Positions 1-7,952 of a DNA stretch of 64,000 nucleotides are shown piece by piece. The position numbers and the translations under genes were made by a program. Positions within the stretch are counted from its first letter, which is position 1. Each line of letters begins with the position of its first letter. Below the pieces are notes generated by a model, which worked only from the letters and a program-made list of their open reading frames with translations, ran no database searches and was not told the origin of the DNA. The stretch is from Corallococcus sp. (lineage in GTDB: Bacteria; Bacillota; Clostridia; Christensenellales; CAG-314): assembly GCA_023665205.1 (NCBI GenBank), contig JAMPEJ010000003.1, positions 124,001 to 188,000 of the forward strand, given 5' to 3'.

Positions 1-247
1 TTGTAAAGTTTATCGTATCGGCAACGTACTCGTCGCCTTGCTTGTGCGAACCGCGGGAAATATTTTTCATCGCCTGAAAAATTATCGCGTGGTTGGGCTG
101 ATAAAAGTCCGACGGCTGTAATCTTTCTACGATTTCCATTTGCATTGCCGTGTTGCGCATTATGCAGCACAAAAGGTTTTGTTCCGCCTCCACGCTGTTA
201 GGCAATACGGTGTAGTCGCGCGGTTTTGTTTCGTTTCGCTTAGCCAT
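1..247 (-). CDS. dnaB: Replicative DNA helicase DnaB, N-terminal part (cut by window edge)
   Basis: The first 82 codons of a minus-strand gene that runs out of the window. The product matches the start of hexameric replicative helicases: a short basic leader, then LPNSVEAEQNLL, a run resembling the LPxxxEAExxxLG motif at the start of the DnaB N-terminal domain, followed by the region around SDFYQPNHAIIFQAM. DnaB unwinds the parental duplex at the replication fork. The ATG at 245-247 is preceded by AAAGGAG and by a good promoter at 343-371. The ATPase domain is not visible, so activity cannot be judged; the N-terminal pattern makes the family call fairly safe. Confidence 0.85.
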   Translation of the reverse strand, partial: MAKRNETKPRDYTVLPNSVEAEQNLLCCIMRNTAMQMEIVERLQPSDFYQPNHAIIFQAMKNISRGSHKQGDEYVADTINFT

Positions 248-342
248 AAGCAAAGTGCTCCTTTGTGTAAAGTTGCCAAAAAAGCGGCAAGTCGCGCATT
301 TGCTTTAACGCTAAGCAACCGCCGCAAAATTTTCCTTTTAGC

Positions 343-371
343 ATTATACTATTTTTTTGCGGAATAGGCAA
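343..371 (-). promoter_or_regulatory. Promoter of dnaB
   Basis: Minus strand: TTGCCT (366-371), a 17-base spacer, TATAAT (343-348). It lies about 95 bases before the dnaB ATG, so a short untranslated leader is expected. Confidence 0.7.
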
Positions 372-403
372 TAAGGTAAGCGGAAAATGTCACGGAATAT
401 TTT

Positions 404-1732
404 TCACGGCATATAACCGTTTGCTTGCGGTATCAAAAACGAACCGTCCACGTCATCTTCCACACAATCTTGCGGACGCTGAAGCGTACCGCGAGCAATT
501 ACTTTATCTACTTTCTTGTATGTGTTTTGGCGGATAAGTTTACGCAAAACGAGATTGCCTGTTGAGTCGTAGTAGTTGAGATAGGACTTTGATTTTACGC
601 CGTCGCTGCCGTACACAATGACTTTGCTTTGGTCCTCGTAGACGAGTTCCGGATATTTGTTGCCGTCGGTAATTTCCACCACGGAAAACTTTTCACGCGT
701 TTCCACGCTTTCGCGCACTACTTTGTAAACGTTCGGACAACCGTATACGGTAAATGTGACGGATTTATTTTTATCCGAAACGCTTGCCGAAACATACAAC
801 GGGCATGAAGTATCGTTGACGAAAGTAAGATCCGCGCCGGCATCCGACACCATTGCGTCAAACCCTGCCGCAACGTACGAGGACACCAGCGAATGCTGGC
901 ATGCCTTGGGAGACAGTTCCGAAAGCAGCAATGCGTTGTACAAAGTTGTGGAAACTTGGCATACGCCTCCGCCAACCCCCTCTACGTAATTGCCGTCCAT
1001 TATTACTTTGGAAGTTTTGTAACCTGCTTCCGCCGTGCGAGGTCCAACAACTCGGTTGAAGGAGAACTCCTCGCCGACGTCCACCGTTGTGCCGTTGATT
1101 GCAAGCGCCGCCTTTTTGACGTTGAAGCAGCGGTTTGCGCCGCTTGTTTGATAGTAGGTGGTAAAACTTGCCTTTTTGACTGTATTTTTTTGTAAATCGG
1201 CAACGGTAACAGCCTTGTCTACGGCAAGAGGCAGTTGCACCTCTATTTTTCGGCCGCAACTTTTTAGTAGAGCATCGAACAGCTTATCTTGGTCTACAGT
1301 CACGCCGTCGGCGCCTTTTGTGTAATGAAAACCGGTTTTGTCAAACGTTACGATTGCATCCTTCCTGTCTACTTTGACGAATGCAAATTGCTCTACTATA
1401 TTTTTGAAATTAGGCAAAACGTAGTTGTACGACGCTTCGCGAGGCAGACCCGCGGATATGAGACGATCTGCCGCGGCTCGCTTTGACTTGGCGCTGCCGT
1501 ACAAAGCGCGTACGTCCGCCGTTTGGGAAAAATCCCGCGATTCTTCTTTTAGATCGTAATGGCACGTAACGCCGTTATAGGAAATTTCCGCAACCACGTT
1601 CCAAGGCTCGGACGCCTGCGCGGCCTGCGCCTCCGAAGCGAAACCTACGGAAAAAAATTGCAACATAACAAAAACGCTTGCAATAAATGCAAGCGTAAAT
1701 GCAACCAGGAGTAACGTTTTGAAATTTCTCAT
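404..1732 (-). CDS. VanW family protein, exported
   Basis: 442 residues with an N-terminal signal/anchor segment (about 8-30). The central part carries the VanW signature GGGVCQVSTTLYNA at about residues 250-265, preceded by a region resembling the peptidoglycan-binding-like domain that often precedes VanW. The C-terminal part (YLNYYDSTGNLVLRKLI) could be a G5-like fold. VanW proteins are associated with the cell wall; their biochemical role is not established and the name does not imply vancomycin resistance. The ATG overlaps the stop of the upstream PHP gene by four bases (ATGA), so the two are translationally coupled. Confidence 0.8.
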   Translation of the reverse strand: MRNFKTLLLVAFTLAFIASVFVMLQFFSVGFASEAQAAQASEPWNVVAEISYNGVTCHYDLKEESRDFSQTADVRALYGSAKSKRAAADRLISAGLPREASYNYVLPNFKNIVEQFAFVKVDRKDAIVTFDKTGFHYTKGADGVTVDQDKLFDALLKSCGRKIEVQLPLAVDKAVTVADLQKNTVKKASFTTYYQTSGANRCFNVKKAALAINGTTVDVGEEFSFNRVVGPRTAEAGYKTSKVIMDGNYVEGVGGGVCQVSTTLYNALLLSELSPKACQHSLVSSYVAAGFDAMVSDAGADLTFVNDTSCPLYVSASVSDKNKSVTFTVYGCPNVYKVVRESVETREKFSVVEITDGNKYPELVYEDQSKVIVYGSDGVKSKSYLNYYDSTGNLVLRKLIRQNTYKKVDKVIARGTLQRPQDCVEDDVDGSFLIPQANGYMP

Positions 1733-2577
1733 ATACCCAGAATCGTTCTTGTGTAACTGCTTGGCGAAAAACTTTTCGACCCCAACATAACTCCGTGCGT
1801 ATAATCGTGAAAATCGCTTCCGCCGGTGACGATAAGTTTGTATTTTTTCGCCATTTTACAAAAGAACTTACGCTCGGCGTTATTATGTGTAAAATATTGC
1901 GCTTCAATACCACCGAGACCGGCCAAAACCAACGGACGTAAAAAGCGTTCGAATTCGGCATAGTTCATGCGCAAATTTTTGGGGTGAGCAAGCACGGGGA
2001 TAGCCCCGAAACGCAACGCAAACTGAACCGCCTCCACAGGGGTAAGACGTTTCGTCTGCACGTAACAGAGTTTTCCCGCCCCGAGATACTTTTCAAAGGC
2101 TTCCTGCGAATTTTTAACTATGCCGCGGCGAACCATTTCGCGCGCGATGTCTCCGCGCCCGATAGAACCGTCGCTTTTGAGAGAAGCGATATCTATGTCT
2201 ATTCCGTTCTCGTCAAATTTTTGCTGCATTTGACGATTGCGTTCGCGGCGGAAATCGGATATGCGGCGCATTTCCTCTTCAAAGCCCAAAGCGTCCATAT
2301 CCAAGTTGAACGCCAATACGTGCACTTCCTTTCCGCTCATTACGGAGGAAAGTTCCGTACCAACGACAAACCCTATGCCGAGTTCGGCAGCGCGTTTTTG
2401 GGCGCGTTTTACTCCGCAAACTGTGTCGTGGTCGGTAAGAGAAATGCAGTCAAGGCCTTTTTCGCAAGCCATCTCTACTATTCTCTCCGGCGTAAAAATG
2501 CCGTCGGAACAGTTTGAGTGTATGTGAAAATCACACTGCGTGTGTGGAGCGCATTTTATGCGGGAATCGAATTTCAT
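1729..2577 (-). CDS. PHP domain phosphoesterase (TrpH/YciV-like)
   Basis: 282 residues when started at the ATG at 2575-2577; a longer reading from a TTG at 2604 adds nine unlikely residues. It shows the ordered PHP metal-binding motifs: DFHIH near residue 16, LTDHDT about 50, LAHPKN about 190 and GGSDFH near the C-terminus. Members of this branch include RNase AM (YciV/TrpH), which removes nucleotides 5'-3' from short RNA and 3',5'-bisphosphonucleotides; the substrate here is inferred only from the family. Neither start has a strong ribosome binding site. Coupled to the VanW gene downstream. Confidence 0.8.
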   Translation of the reverse strand: MKFDSRIKCAPHTQCDFHIHSNCSDGIFTPERIVEMACEKGLDCISLTDHDTVCGVKRAQKRAAELGIGFVVGTELSSVMSGKEVHVLAFNLDMDALGFEEEMRRISDFRRERNRQMQQKFDENGIDIDIASLKSDGSIGRGDIAREMVRRGIVKNSQEAFEKYLGAGKLCYVQTKRLTPVEAVQFALRFGAIPVLAHPKNLRMNYAEFERFLRPLVLAGLGGIEAQYFTHNNAERKFFCKMAKKYKLIVTGGSDFHDYTHGVMLGSKSFSPSSYTRTILGI

Positions 2578-2733
2578 ACCGTAAATATACCAAAAACGAC
2601 GCAAAAAGTCAATATTATACGAAATTCCGCCGCAGAGATTTCAAAAACGGATTATACCGCATTAAATATTCATGAGCAATTGCAAAAGGCAAGAATGTAT
2701 TTGACAAATACCGGAGTTAAATTTCATTGTATC

Positions 2734-2769
2734 AAAAAAAGAAAACGCCCTTTCCGGCGTTTTCTTTTT
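2734..2769 (-). terminator. Rho-independent terminator
   Basis: GAAAACGCC / GGCGTTTTC inverted repeat (2741-2764) with T-rich tails in both directions. It lies just after the stop of the Cys-rich lipoprotein gene (minus strand). Confidence 0.8.
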
Positions 2770-2780
2770 AGTATTGCATT

Positions 2781-5690
2781 CTAGGCGTTGGCGGAACGGC
2801 TTGCCAGTACGTTGTGAGTTGCGTAAGTAAACGTGATAGAAACTATACGTGCCTGACTGTTGTCGGCATTGTACTCAAAATATCCCAAAGCCGAGGCAAA
2901 GGCAAATTCCAACGTAGCCTTTTTGGTAAGGGGATTGATTTCGTACGCGTCGATAGCCGATTTATGTAATCTGTCGGTACCTACGTTTATCGTGTTGTGA
3001 ACGACTTCGTCCAGTTTGTAGTTTTGATACTCTATTACCACTCCCGTAACGTAAGCATTGTTTACCACAAAACGCGTAAACGATCCCTTGTACAATCTGC
3101 CGCTGTCGTTGGTGTTGCCGTCGTATTCGTAAGTCAAATATTCGTTGACCGTATACGGATCGGCATCCCAAACGCTCGTATTTATATTGTCGATCTTAAC
3201 GCTCATTTCGTTTGTTGTATCGTAAACGAATTGCGCGTTGATATCTCCCGTCACTCTAACCGAGAACTGTCCGTTTTCGTCAGTGGAATAAGCCTTACCG
3301 TTGACGATGATAGATTTGAGCACGGCGCCGTCTTTGTTGCCGTAGCAAGTGAAAGTTACCGTTTCGCCCAGCACCAAACTTTGCGGGCTGTTAGTGTTAT
3401 CGGAAAACGTTTCGCCGCACTCCGACTCGGCGACGACGTTACCCAAGTTAGTATCGTTTACGGACATATTCATAGTAAACAAGTCCGAGCCCGTCGAACT
3501 CAACACGGAAATAATTTCCGCATCGGCAAAATAACTGTCGGCGTCGTCCAAAACGAGGTGACCCTTGATTGTGATTATGTCTCCCTCTCCGATATTTGAC
3601 AGATCGGTCGTTGCGGGGAACAAAATTTGACAATCGTCGGTTGCGCTCACGTTATCCCATACCCACAGTCTGCCGTATCCGACGTTTTCCAAAACGTCTA
3701 ACGTAATTTCGTAAATATCGTAGGACGGAACGTCGGCTTCCAGATTCAAGATCAGTTCCACCATTCGATCAATGCTTTCCAGAACTATATACTTGGGCGC
3801 AAGTATAAATATATCCTCGGCAAACTTTTCGATTACGCAGGTTTGGGAACTGAAATATCTGCCGCAAAGCGTACATTGCCAGTAAGAATAATTTCCGTCC
3901 TCCGTTTCCGTTACGGGTTTTGCCTTGAACTCCACAGGCTCGTGTCCGCCCTCCACCGGAAGCGAAACGTGTCGTACGTCTCCGCAACGGGAACAGCGCT
4001 CGTCGTATTCCGTGTCGTTACAGCAATCGCCCTCAACGTAACTTTCTTCCACTTGCAGGTAACTGTGAGACAATACTTTTTCGGTATCTTGATTGTAATT
4101 GCAAACTTGGCAAGTACGGCGCGTAACAGTGGTTTCTCCGCAAGTTGTTGCTTGCTGAATTACCGTTTCTTTGCCGAAACTGTGGTTGCCCGTATCCGTG
4201 CGATCGCAGCGCGAACATGTCTTCCAGTGTCCCGTTGCATCGCCCTGATACGAAGACCAGTCGTGTCCCAATTTTTCCGTAGGCGTAGAAGACTTTTCGT
4301 GGCAGCGCGAACACTGGGTTTCGTTGCTTCCCGCCGCAGTACAAGTAGCGGGCGTCAACACTATGCCCGTGGGCTGGTAGTCGTGTCCCAATTTGTCGAT
4401 ATTGGAGCCCTGTGCATCCACGCGGCCGCATATCGTGCAAACCATGCTTTTGCGTCCTGCTTCCGTACAGGTAGGTTCTTTGGTCGTTTGCAAAGTATTG
4501 GCGTGAGAAGCGCGTTCCAATTCCGTTCCGCAAACGGGGCATTCCTTCCAATGCTGAGTACCGTGAGTTGTTACCCAATCGGACGGTTGATGCAAGCCCG
4601 TCGCAGAAATAACCGTGTGGAAAATTTCGCCGCACACTGTGCAGGTTTTGTCCTGATGACCGTTCTGTCCGCAGGTCGCGGCTTTGTTGTGTCCGTCGGG
4701 ACATTCGGCATCGGCGCCGACAAGATCTGCGTCCATGGAGTCGTGTCTTACAAAAATAAACTCGCTGCAACGCGCGCACTGCAATCTGTGTCCGGTCGAA
4801 TTGTGCTCACCCAAAACGGGATTGTCGAAATCGTGTCCCAGCGGATTGGTTTGACGCGTGGTTTGGTAGTCACAAACCTCGCACTGCACCTTTTCGCTAC
4901 CTTGTGACGTGCAACCGGCAGCCTTGACGGTTTCCGTGACCACGTATCCGTGCGCGGTTTTGGGATTGTCGGGATCTACCGCGCCGCAAGCAGCGCAAGC
5001 CATCCAGTGGTTTGCAGAGGTGATTTCCCTTTTAGTAAAATCGTGCGGAGCAAGCGGCAACTCCGTTATCTGTTTATGTCCGCACTCGCAACTGTAAACG
5101 TTTTTGCCTTGCACCGTGCAAGTGGAGGACGAAGAAAGTTCGTTTTCAAAAGTATCGTGGCTATGAACCGTTTTAGGCGTATCGGGATCTACGGCCGTGC
5201 AATCCTTATTTGCACATACGATCCAGTGATACGTATCGTCCGACGCATACTTAGTAAAGTTGTGTTCCAAAAGATTGAGCGTCGTTGTTTGCTCGTGACC
5301 GCAAACGCACTTGTACACGTCTTTGCCCTGCACCGTGCAAGTAGAATCGACGTGGAAAACCAAAGTCAAATGCTCGTGGTCAGACTTTGCCGTATCGGGA
5401 TCGACCTGCGTGCAGCCGTTGTTGGCGCACACTAACCAATGCCCCGACTCGTCGACGGCATATTTTGTAAAACTGTGTTCCAATTTGTCGATAGCCTGAG
5501 TATAACTGTCACCGCAAGAACAGGTAAACGTTTTTTCTCCTACGGAATAGCAGGTGGCTTCCTTGGTGATTTTTTCCGCATACTCGTGAGTATGACCGCA
5601 AGCGCTTAGAGCAAAAATGCAGGCAAGCAGCGTTACCGTAAACAGCACTAAGCCGACAGTTTTAGCAATGAGAGACTTGTTTGATTTCAT
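2781..5690 (-). CDS. Large lipoprotein with tandem CxxC (zinc-ribbon-like) repeats
   Basis: 969 residues. The N-terminus has a hydrophobic segment ending in a lipobox (ALSACGH), so the mature protein should be anchored outside the membrane. Residues about 35-620 are a long series of degenerate repeats of about 45 residues, each holding CxxC pairs (for example CTVCGE, CPVCGT, CSRCHE, CQVCNY, CTLCGR) and a 'GHDF/EHSF' element. Such repeats recur in surface proteins of gut clostridia; their function is unknown. The C-terminal third has no CxxC pairs and looks like beta-sandwich surface domains. The start has ACGGAG upstream and its own promoter (5763-5791). Secretion of so many cysteines suggests bound metal or disulfides; this is inference. 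Confidence 0.7.
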   Translation of the reverse strand: MKSNKSLIAKTVGLVLFTVTLLACIFALSACGHTHEYAEKITKEATCYSVGEKTFTCSCGDSYTQAIDKLEHSFTKYAVDESGHWLVCANNGCTQVDPDTAKSDHEHLTLVFHVDSTCTVQGKDVYKCVCGHEQTTTLNLLEHNFTKYASDDTYHWIVCANKDCTAVDPDTPKTVHSHDTFENELSSSSTCTVQGKNVYSCECGHKQITELPLAPHDFTKREITSANHWMACAACGAVDPDNPKTAHGYVVTETVKAAGCTSQGSEKVQCEVCDYQTTRQTNPLGHDFDNPVLGEHNSTGHRLQCARCSEFIFVRHDSMDADLVGADAECPDGHNKAATCGQNGHQDKTCTVCGEIFHTVISATGLHQPSDWVTTHGTQHWKECPVCGTELERASHANTLQTTKEPTCTEAGRKSMVCTICGRVDAQGSNIDKLGHDYQPTGIVLTPATCTAAGSNETQCSRCHEKSSTPTEKLGHDWSSYQGDATGHWKTCSRCDRTDTGNHSFGKETVIQQATTCGETTVTRRTCQVCNYNQDTEKVLSHSYLQVEESYVEGDCCNDTEYDERCSRCGDVRHVSLPVEGGHEPVEFKAKPVTETEDGNYSYWQCTLCGRYFSSQTCVIEKFAEDIFILAPKYIVLESIDRMVELILNLEADVPSYDIYEITLDVLENVGYGRLWVWDNVSATDDCQILFPATTDLSNIGEGDIITIKGHLVLDDADSYFADAEIISVLSSTGSDLFTMNMSVNDTNLGNVVAESECGETFSDNTNSPQSLVLGETVTFTCYGNKDGAVLKSIIVNGKAYSTDENGQFSVRVTGDINAQFVYDTTNEMSVKIDNINTSVWDADPYTVNEYLTYEYDGNTNDSGRLYKGSFTRFVVNNAYVTGVVIEYQNYKLDEVVHNTINVGTDRLHKSAIDAYEINPLTKKATLEFAFASALGYFEYNADNSQARIVSITFTYATHNVLASRSANA

Positions 5691-5762
5691 TGTGAACTCC
5701 GTAAAGTTTTGTAGGCATTACCGGTTGCGTTACGCAACTCGGCAACGAATTTTGCACACAAT

Positions 5763-5791
5763 ATTATACAACTTCGATCTATATTTTGCAA
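5763..5791 (-). promoter_or_regulatory. Promoter of the Cys-rich lipoprotein gene
   Basis: Minus strand: TTGCAA (5786-5791), 17-base spacer, TATAAT (5763-5768), about 70 bases before the start codon. Confidence 0.7.
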
Positions 5792-5850
5792 TACCCTTTT
5801 TTAAGAACGAACCGTAAACGTATTTTAACACACAAAACGCGCTTACAGAA

Positions 5851-5886
5851 ATAAAGGCAATGCGTTTTAACGCACTGCCTTTCATT
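5851..5886 (-). terminator. Terminator after the GGGtGRT gene
   Basis: AAAGGCA-TGCG / CGCA-TGCCTTT hairpin at 5854-5883, about 30 bases beyond the stop of the GGGtGRT gene. The tail on the minus strand is only weakly T-rich. Confidence 0.6.
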
Positions 5887-5914
5887 ATATGTTTTGATTT
5901 GTAATGTCAAATAT

Positions 5915-6913
5915 TTATTTGGCAAGACTTACGGCCACTGCGCATGCCACGGTGGCTCCGACCATAGGATTGTTACCCATACCGATCAAACCCATCATCT
6001 CGACGTGAGCGGGAACGCTGCTGCTGCCTGCAAACTGCGCGTCGCTGTGCATACGTCCCATGGTGTCCGTCATGCCGTAAGACGCGGGACCGGCAGCAAC
6101 GTTGTCCGGGTGCAACGTACGTCCGGTACCGCCACCGGATGCCACGGAGAAATACTTCTTGCCGTTTTCCGTGCACCACTTTTTGTAAGTGCCCGCAACG
6201 GGATGTTGGAAACGCGTGGGGTTGGTGCTGTTTCCGGTAATGGAAACGTCCACCTTTTCAAAGCGCATGATCGCCACGCCTTCGTTTACGTCGTCCGCGC
6301 CGTAGCAGCGAACCTTGCTGCGTTCTCCGTCGCTGAACGCCACTTCGCGAACTATGGTCAGTTCGTCAGTGTATTGATCGTACTTGGTTTGCACGTAAGT
6401 AAAGCCGTTGATACGCGAAATGATGTAGGCAGCGTCTTTGCCGAGACCGTTCAAAATTACGCGCAGCGGTTTTTTACGTGCCTTGTTGGCGTTACGGGCA
6501 ATACCGATTGCGCCTTCTGCAGCGGCAAAACTTTCGTGACCGGCAAGAAAAGCAAAGCAGTCGGTTTCTTCACGCAAAAGCATTGCGCCCAAATTGCCGT
6601 GGCCGAGACCCACTTTGCGGTTGTCTGCAACTGATCCGGGGATACAAAACGCTTGCAGACCGAGTCCAATACATTCGCTGGCTTCGGCGGCGGTTTTTAC
6701 TCCCTTTTTGAATGCGATCGCGCAACCCAAAGTGTACGCCCAAACAGCGTTTTCAAACGCGATCGGTTGAACGCCTTTGACGATTTCTTCCACGTTTACG
6801 TCGTGAGAAAGGCAAATATCGCGCGCTTCTTCCAAATTTTTCAATCCGTATTTTTTCAGTTCGGAATTGATTGTGTCTATTCTTCTTTCGTAACCTTCAA
6901 ATTTGATAGCCAT
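5915..6913 (-). CDS. GGGtGRT protein (function unknown)
   Basis: 332 residues, soluble, no signal peptide. It carries the motif ASGGGTGRTLHPDN at about residues 254-267 that gives the family its name, and an alanine/glycine-rich C-terminus. The reaction is unknown. In many anaerobic Bacillota this gene sits beside a NifU-like scaffold gene, exactly as here (18-base gap to the upstream gene), which suggests a role linked to iron-sulfur or another metal cofactor. The start has a strong GGGGAGG-AAAGGA region. The pair is followed by a terminator. Confidence 0.85.
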   Translation of the reverse strand: MAIKFEGYERRIDTINSELKKYGLKNLEEARDICLSHDVNVEEIVKGVQPIAFENAVWAYTLGCAIAFKKGVKTAAEASECIGLGLQAFCIPGSVADNRKVGLGHGNLGAMLLREETDCFAFLAGHESFAAAEGAIGIARNANKARKKPLRVILNGLGKDAAYIISRINGFTYVQTKYDQYTDELTIVREVAFSDGERSKVRCYGADDVNEGVAIMRFEKVDVSITGNSTNPTRFQHPVAGTYKKWCTENGKKYFSVASGGGTGRTLHPDNVAAGPASYGMTDTMGRMHSDAQFAGSSSVPAHVEMMGLIGMGNNPMVGATVACAVAVSLAK

Positions 6914-6931
6914 TTTCCTTTCCTCCCCTTT

Positions 6932-7624
6932 TTACTCGTTGCGCGGAATGATATACTTCGCGGCGTTTTCAAAACGTCCGTAGTGCTTCTTTGCCTTTTC
7001 GAGAGCCTCGTTACCGGATACGCCTTCGGAAACCAACTTCATCATCACTCCCAAGTTGACGTATTCGTAGCCGATGATTTCGCCGTCCTTATCGAGGGCG
7101 CAGCGCGTAACGTAGCCTTCTGCCATTTCCAAATAGCGCGGTCCCTTTACTTTTGTGGAATACATCGTTCCCACTTGGCTGCGGAGACCTTTGCCCAAGT
7201 CTTCCAAACCTGCGCCGACAGGCAAACCGGCGTCGGAAAAAGCCGATTGACTGCGACCGTAAACGATTTGCAAAAACAGTTCTCTCATAGCAACGTTAAT
7301 GGCGTCGCAGACAAGGTCGGTGTTGAGAGCTTCGAGAAGCGTTTTGCCCGGCAAAATTTCCGCTGCCATTGCGGCGGAGTGAGTCATGCCGCTGCAACCG
7401 ATGGTTTCCACCAACGCTTCCTCTATAACGCCGTTTTTGATATTCAGCGTAAGTTTGCAAGTGCCTTGTTGAGGCGCGCAGCAACCGCAGCCGTGCGTAA
7501 GCCCGCTGATATCTTTGATATCGTAGGCTTGCACCCATTTGCCCTCTTCGGGGATGGGAGCCGGACCGTGATTGCAACCCTTCTTCACGCATTGCATAAG
7601 TTCTACTTCGTGCGAGTATTGCAT
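6932..7624 (-). CDS. NifU-like iron-sulfur scaffold family protein
   Basis: 230 residues. The first 150 resemble the NifU/IscU fold, with VETIGCSGMTHSAAMAAEIL matching the region around a conserved scaffold cysteine, and extra cysteines at THGCGCCAPQQGTC (about 43-56). That CGCC cluster is not part of ordinary IscU/SufU and marks the subgroup that pairs with GGGtGRT proteins. The C-terminal 80 residues are an extension of unknown role. Likely first gene of a two-gene operon. GGAGG lies 12 bases before the ATG, a slightly long spacing. Confidence 0.75.
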   Translation of the reverse strand: MQYSHEVELMQCVKKGCNHGPAPIPEEGKWVQAYDIKDISGLTHGCGCCAPQQGTCKLTLNIKNGVIEEALVETIGCSGMTHSAAMAAEILPGKTLLEALNTDLVCDAINVAMRELFLQIVYGRSQSAFSDAGLPVGAGLEDLGKGLRSQVGTMYSTKVKGPRYLEMAEGYVTRCALDKDGEIIGYEYVNLGVMMKLVSEGVSGNEALEKAKKHYGRFENAAKYIIPRNE

Positions 7625-7952
7625 AGTGAGTTTTATCCTCCATAAATAATTTTCAAACTTTTTTAATTATAGCACGCCAAGCCTTTTTGCGCAATGTTTT
7701 ACTTGCAAAAAATGCATTTGCAAATTTGATGTCGACATAAAATTTGTTAAAGTTCGTCAGTAACGATACTGTACTACAAATTGAACGTACCGAACGATCC
7801 GCGTTTACAAGCAGACGTAATTACAAAAAAAACGCGACCCCTGCCGTCAACGCCGTTTGACTATAACATGCGTTTGCAGTGCAAAAACGCGCTCCGAAAA
7901 AACGGAGCGCGTTTGTATATTTAATCTACGTCAAAATTGCCGTAACGTTTGT
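7625..7952. other. Intergenic region
   Basis: 328 bases without a supported gene. It holds the upstream region of the NifU-like gene and, at 7883-7914, the terminator of the lipoprotein operon. I see no clear promoter or riboswitch. Confidence 0.5.
7878..7915 (-). terminator. Terminator of the ABC/lipoprotein operon
   Basis: AAACGCGCTCCG / CGGAGCGCGTTT perfect 12-base arms around a six-base loop (7885-7914), followed on the minus strand by T residues. Confidence 0.85.

Noticed and set aside
3843..4907. 354-codon plus-strand frame
   Set aside because: Antisense to the Cys-rich repeats, whose regular composition keeps the frame open.
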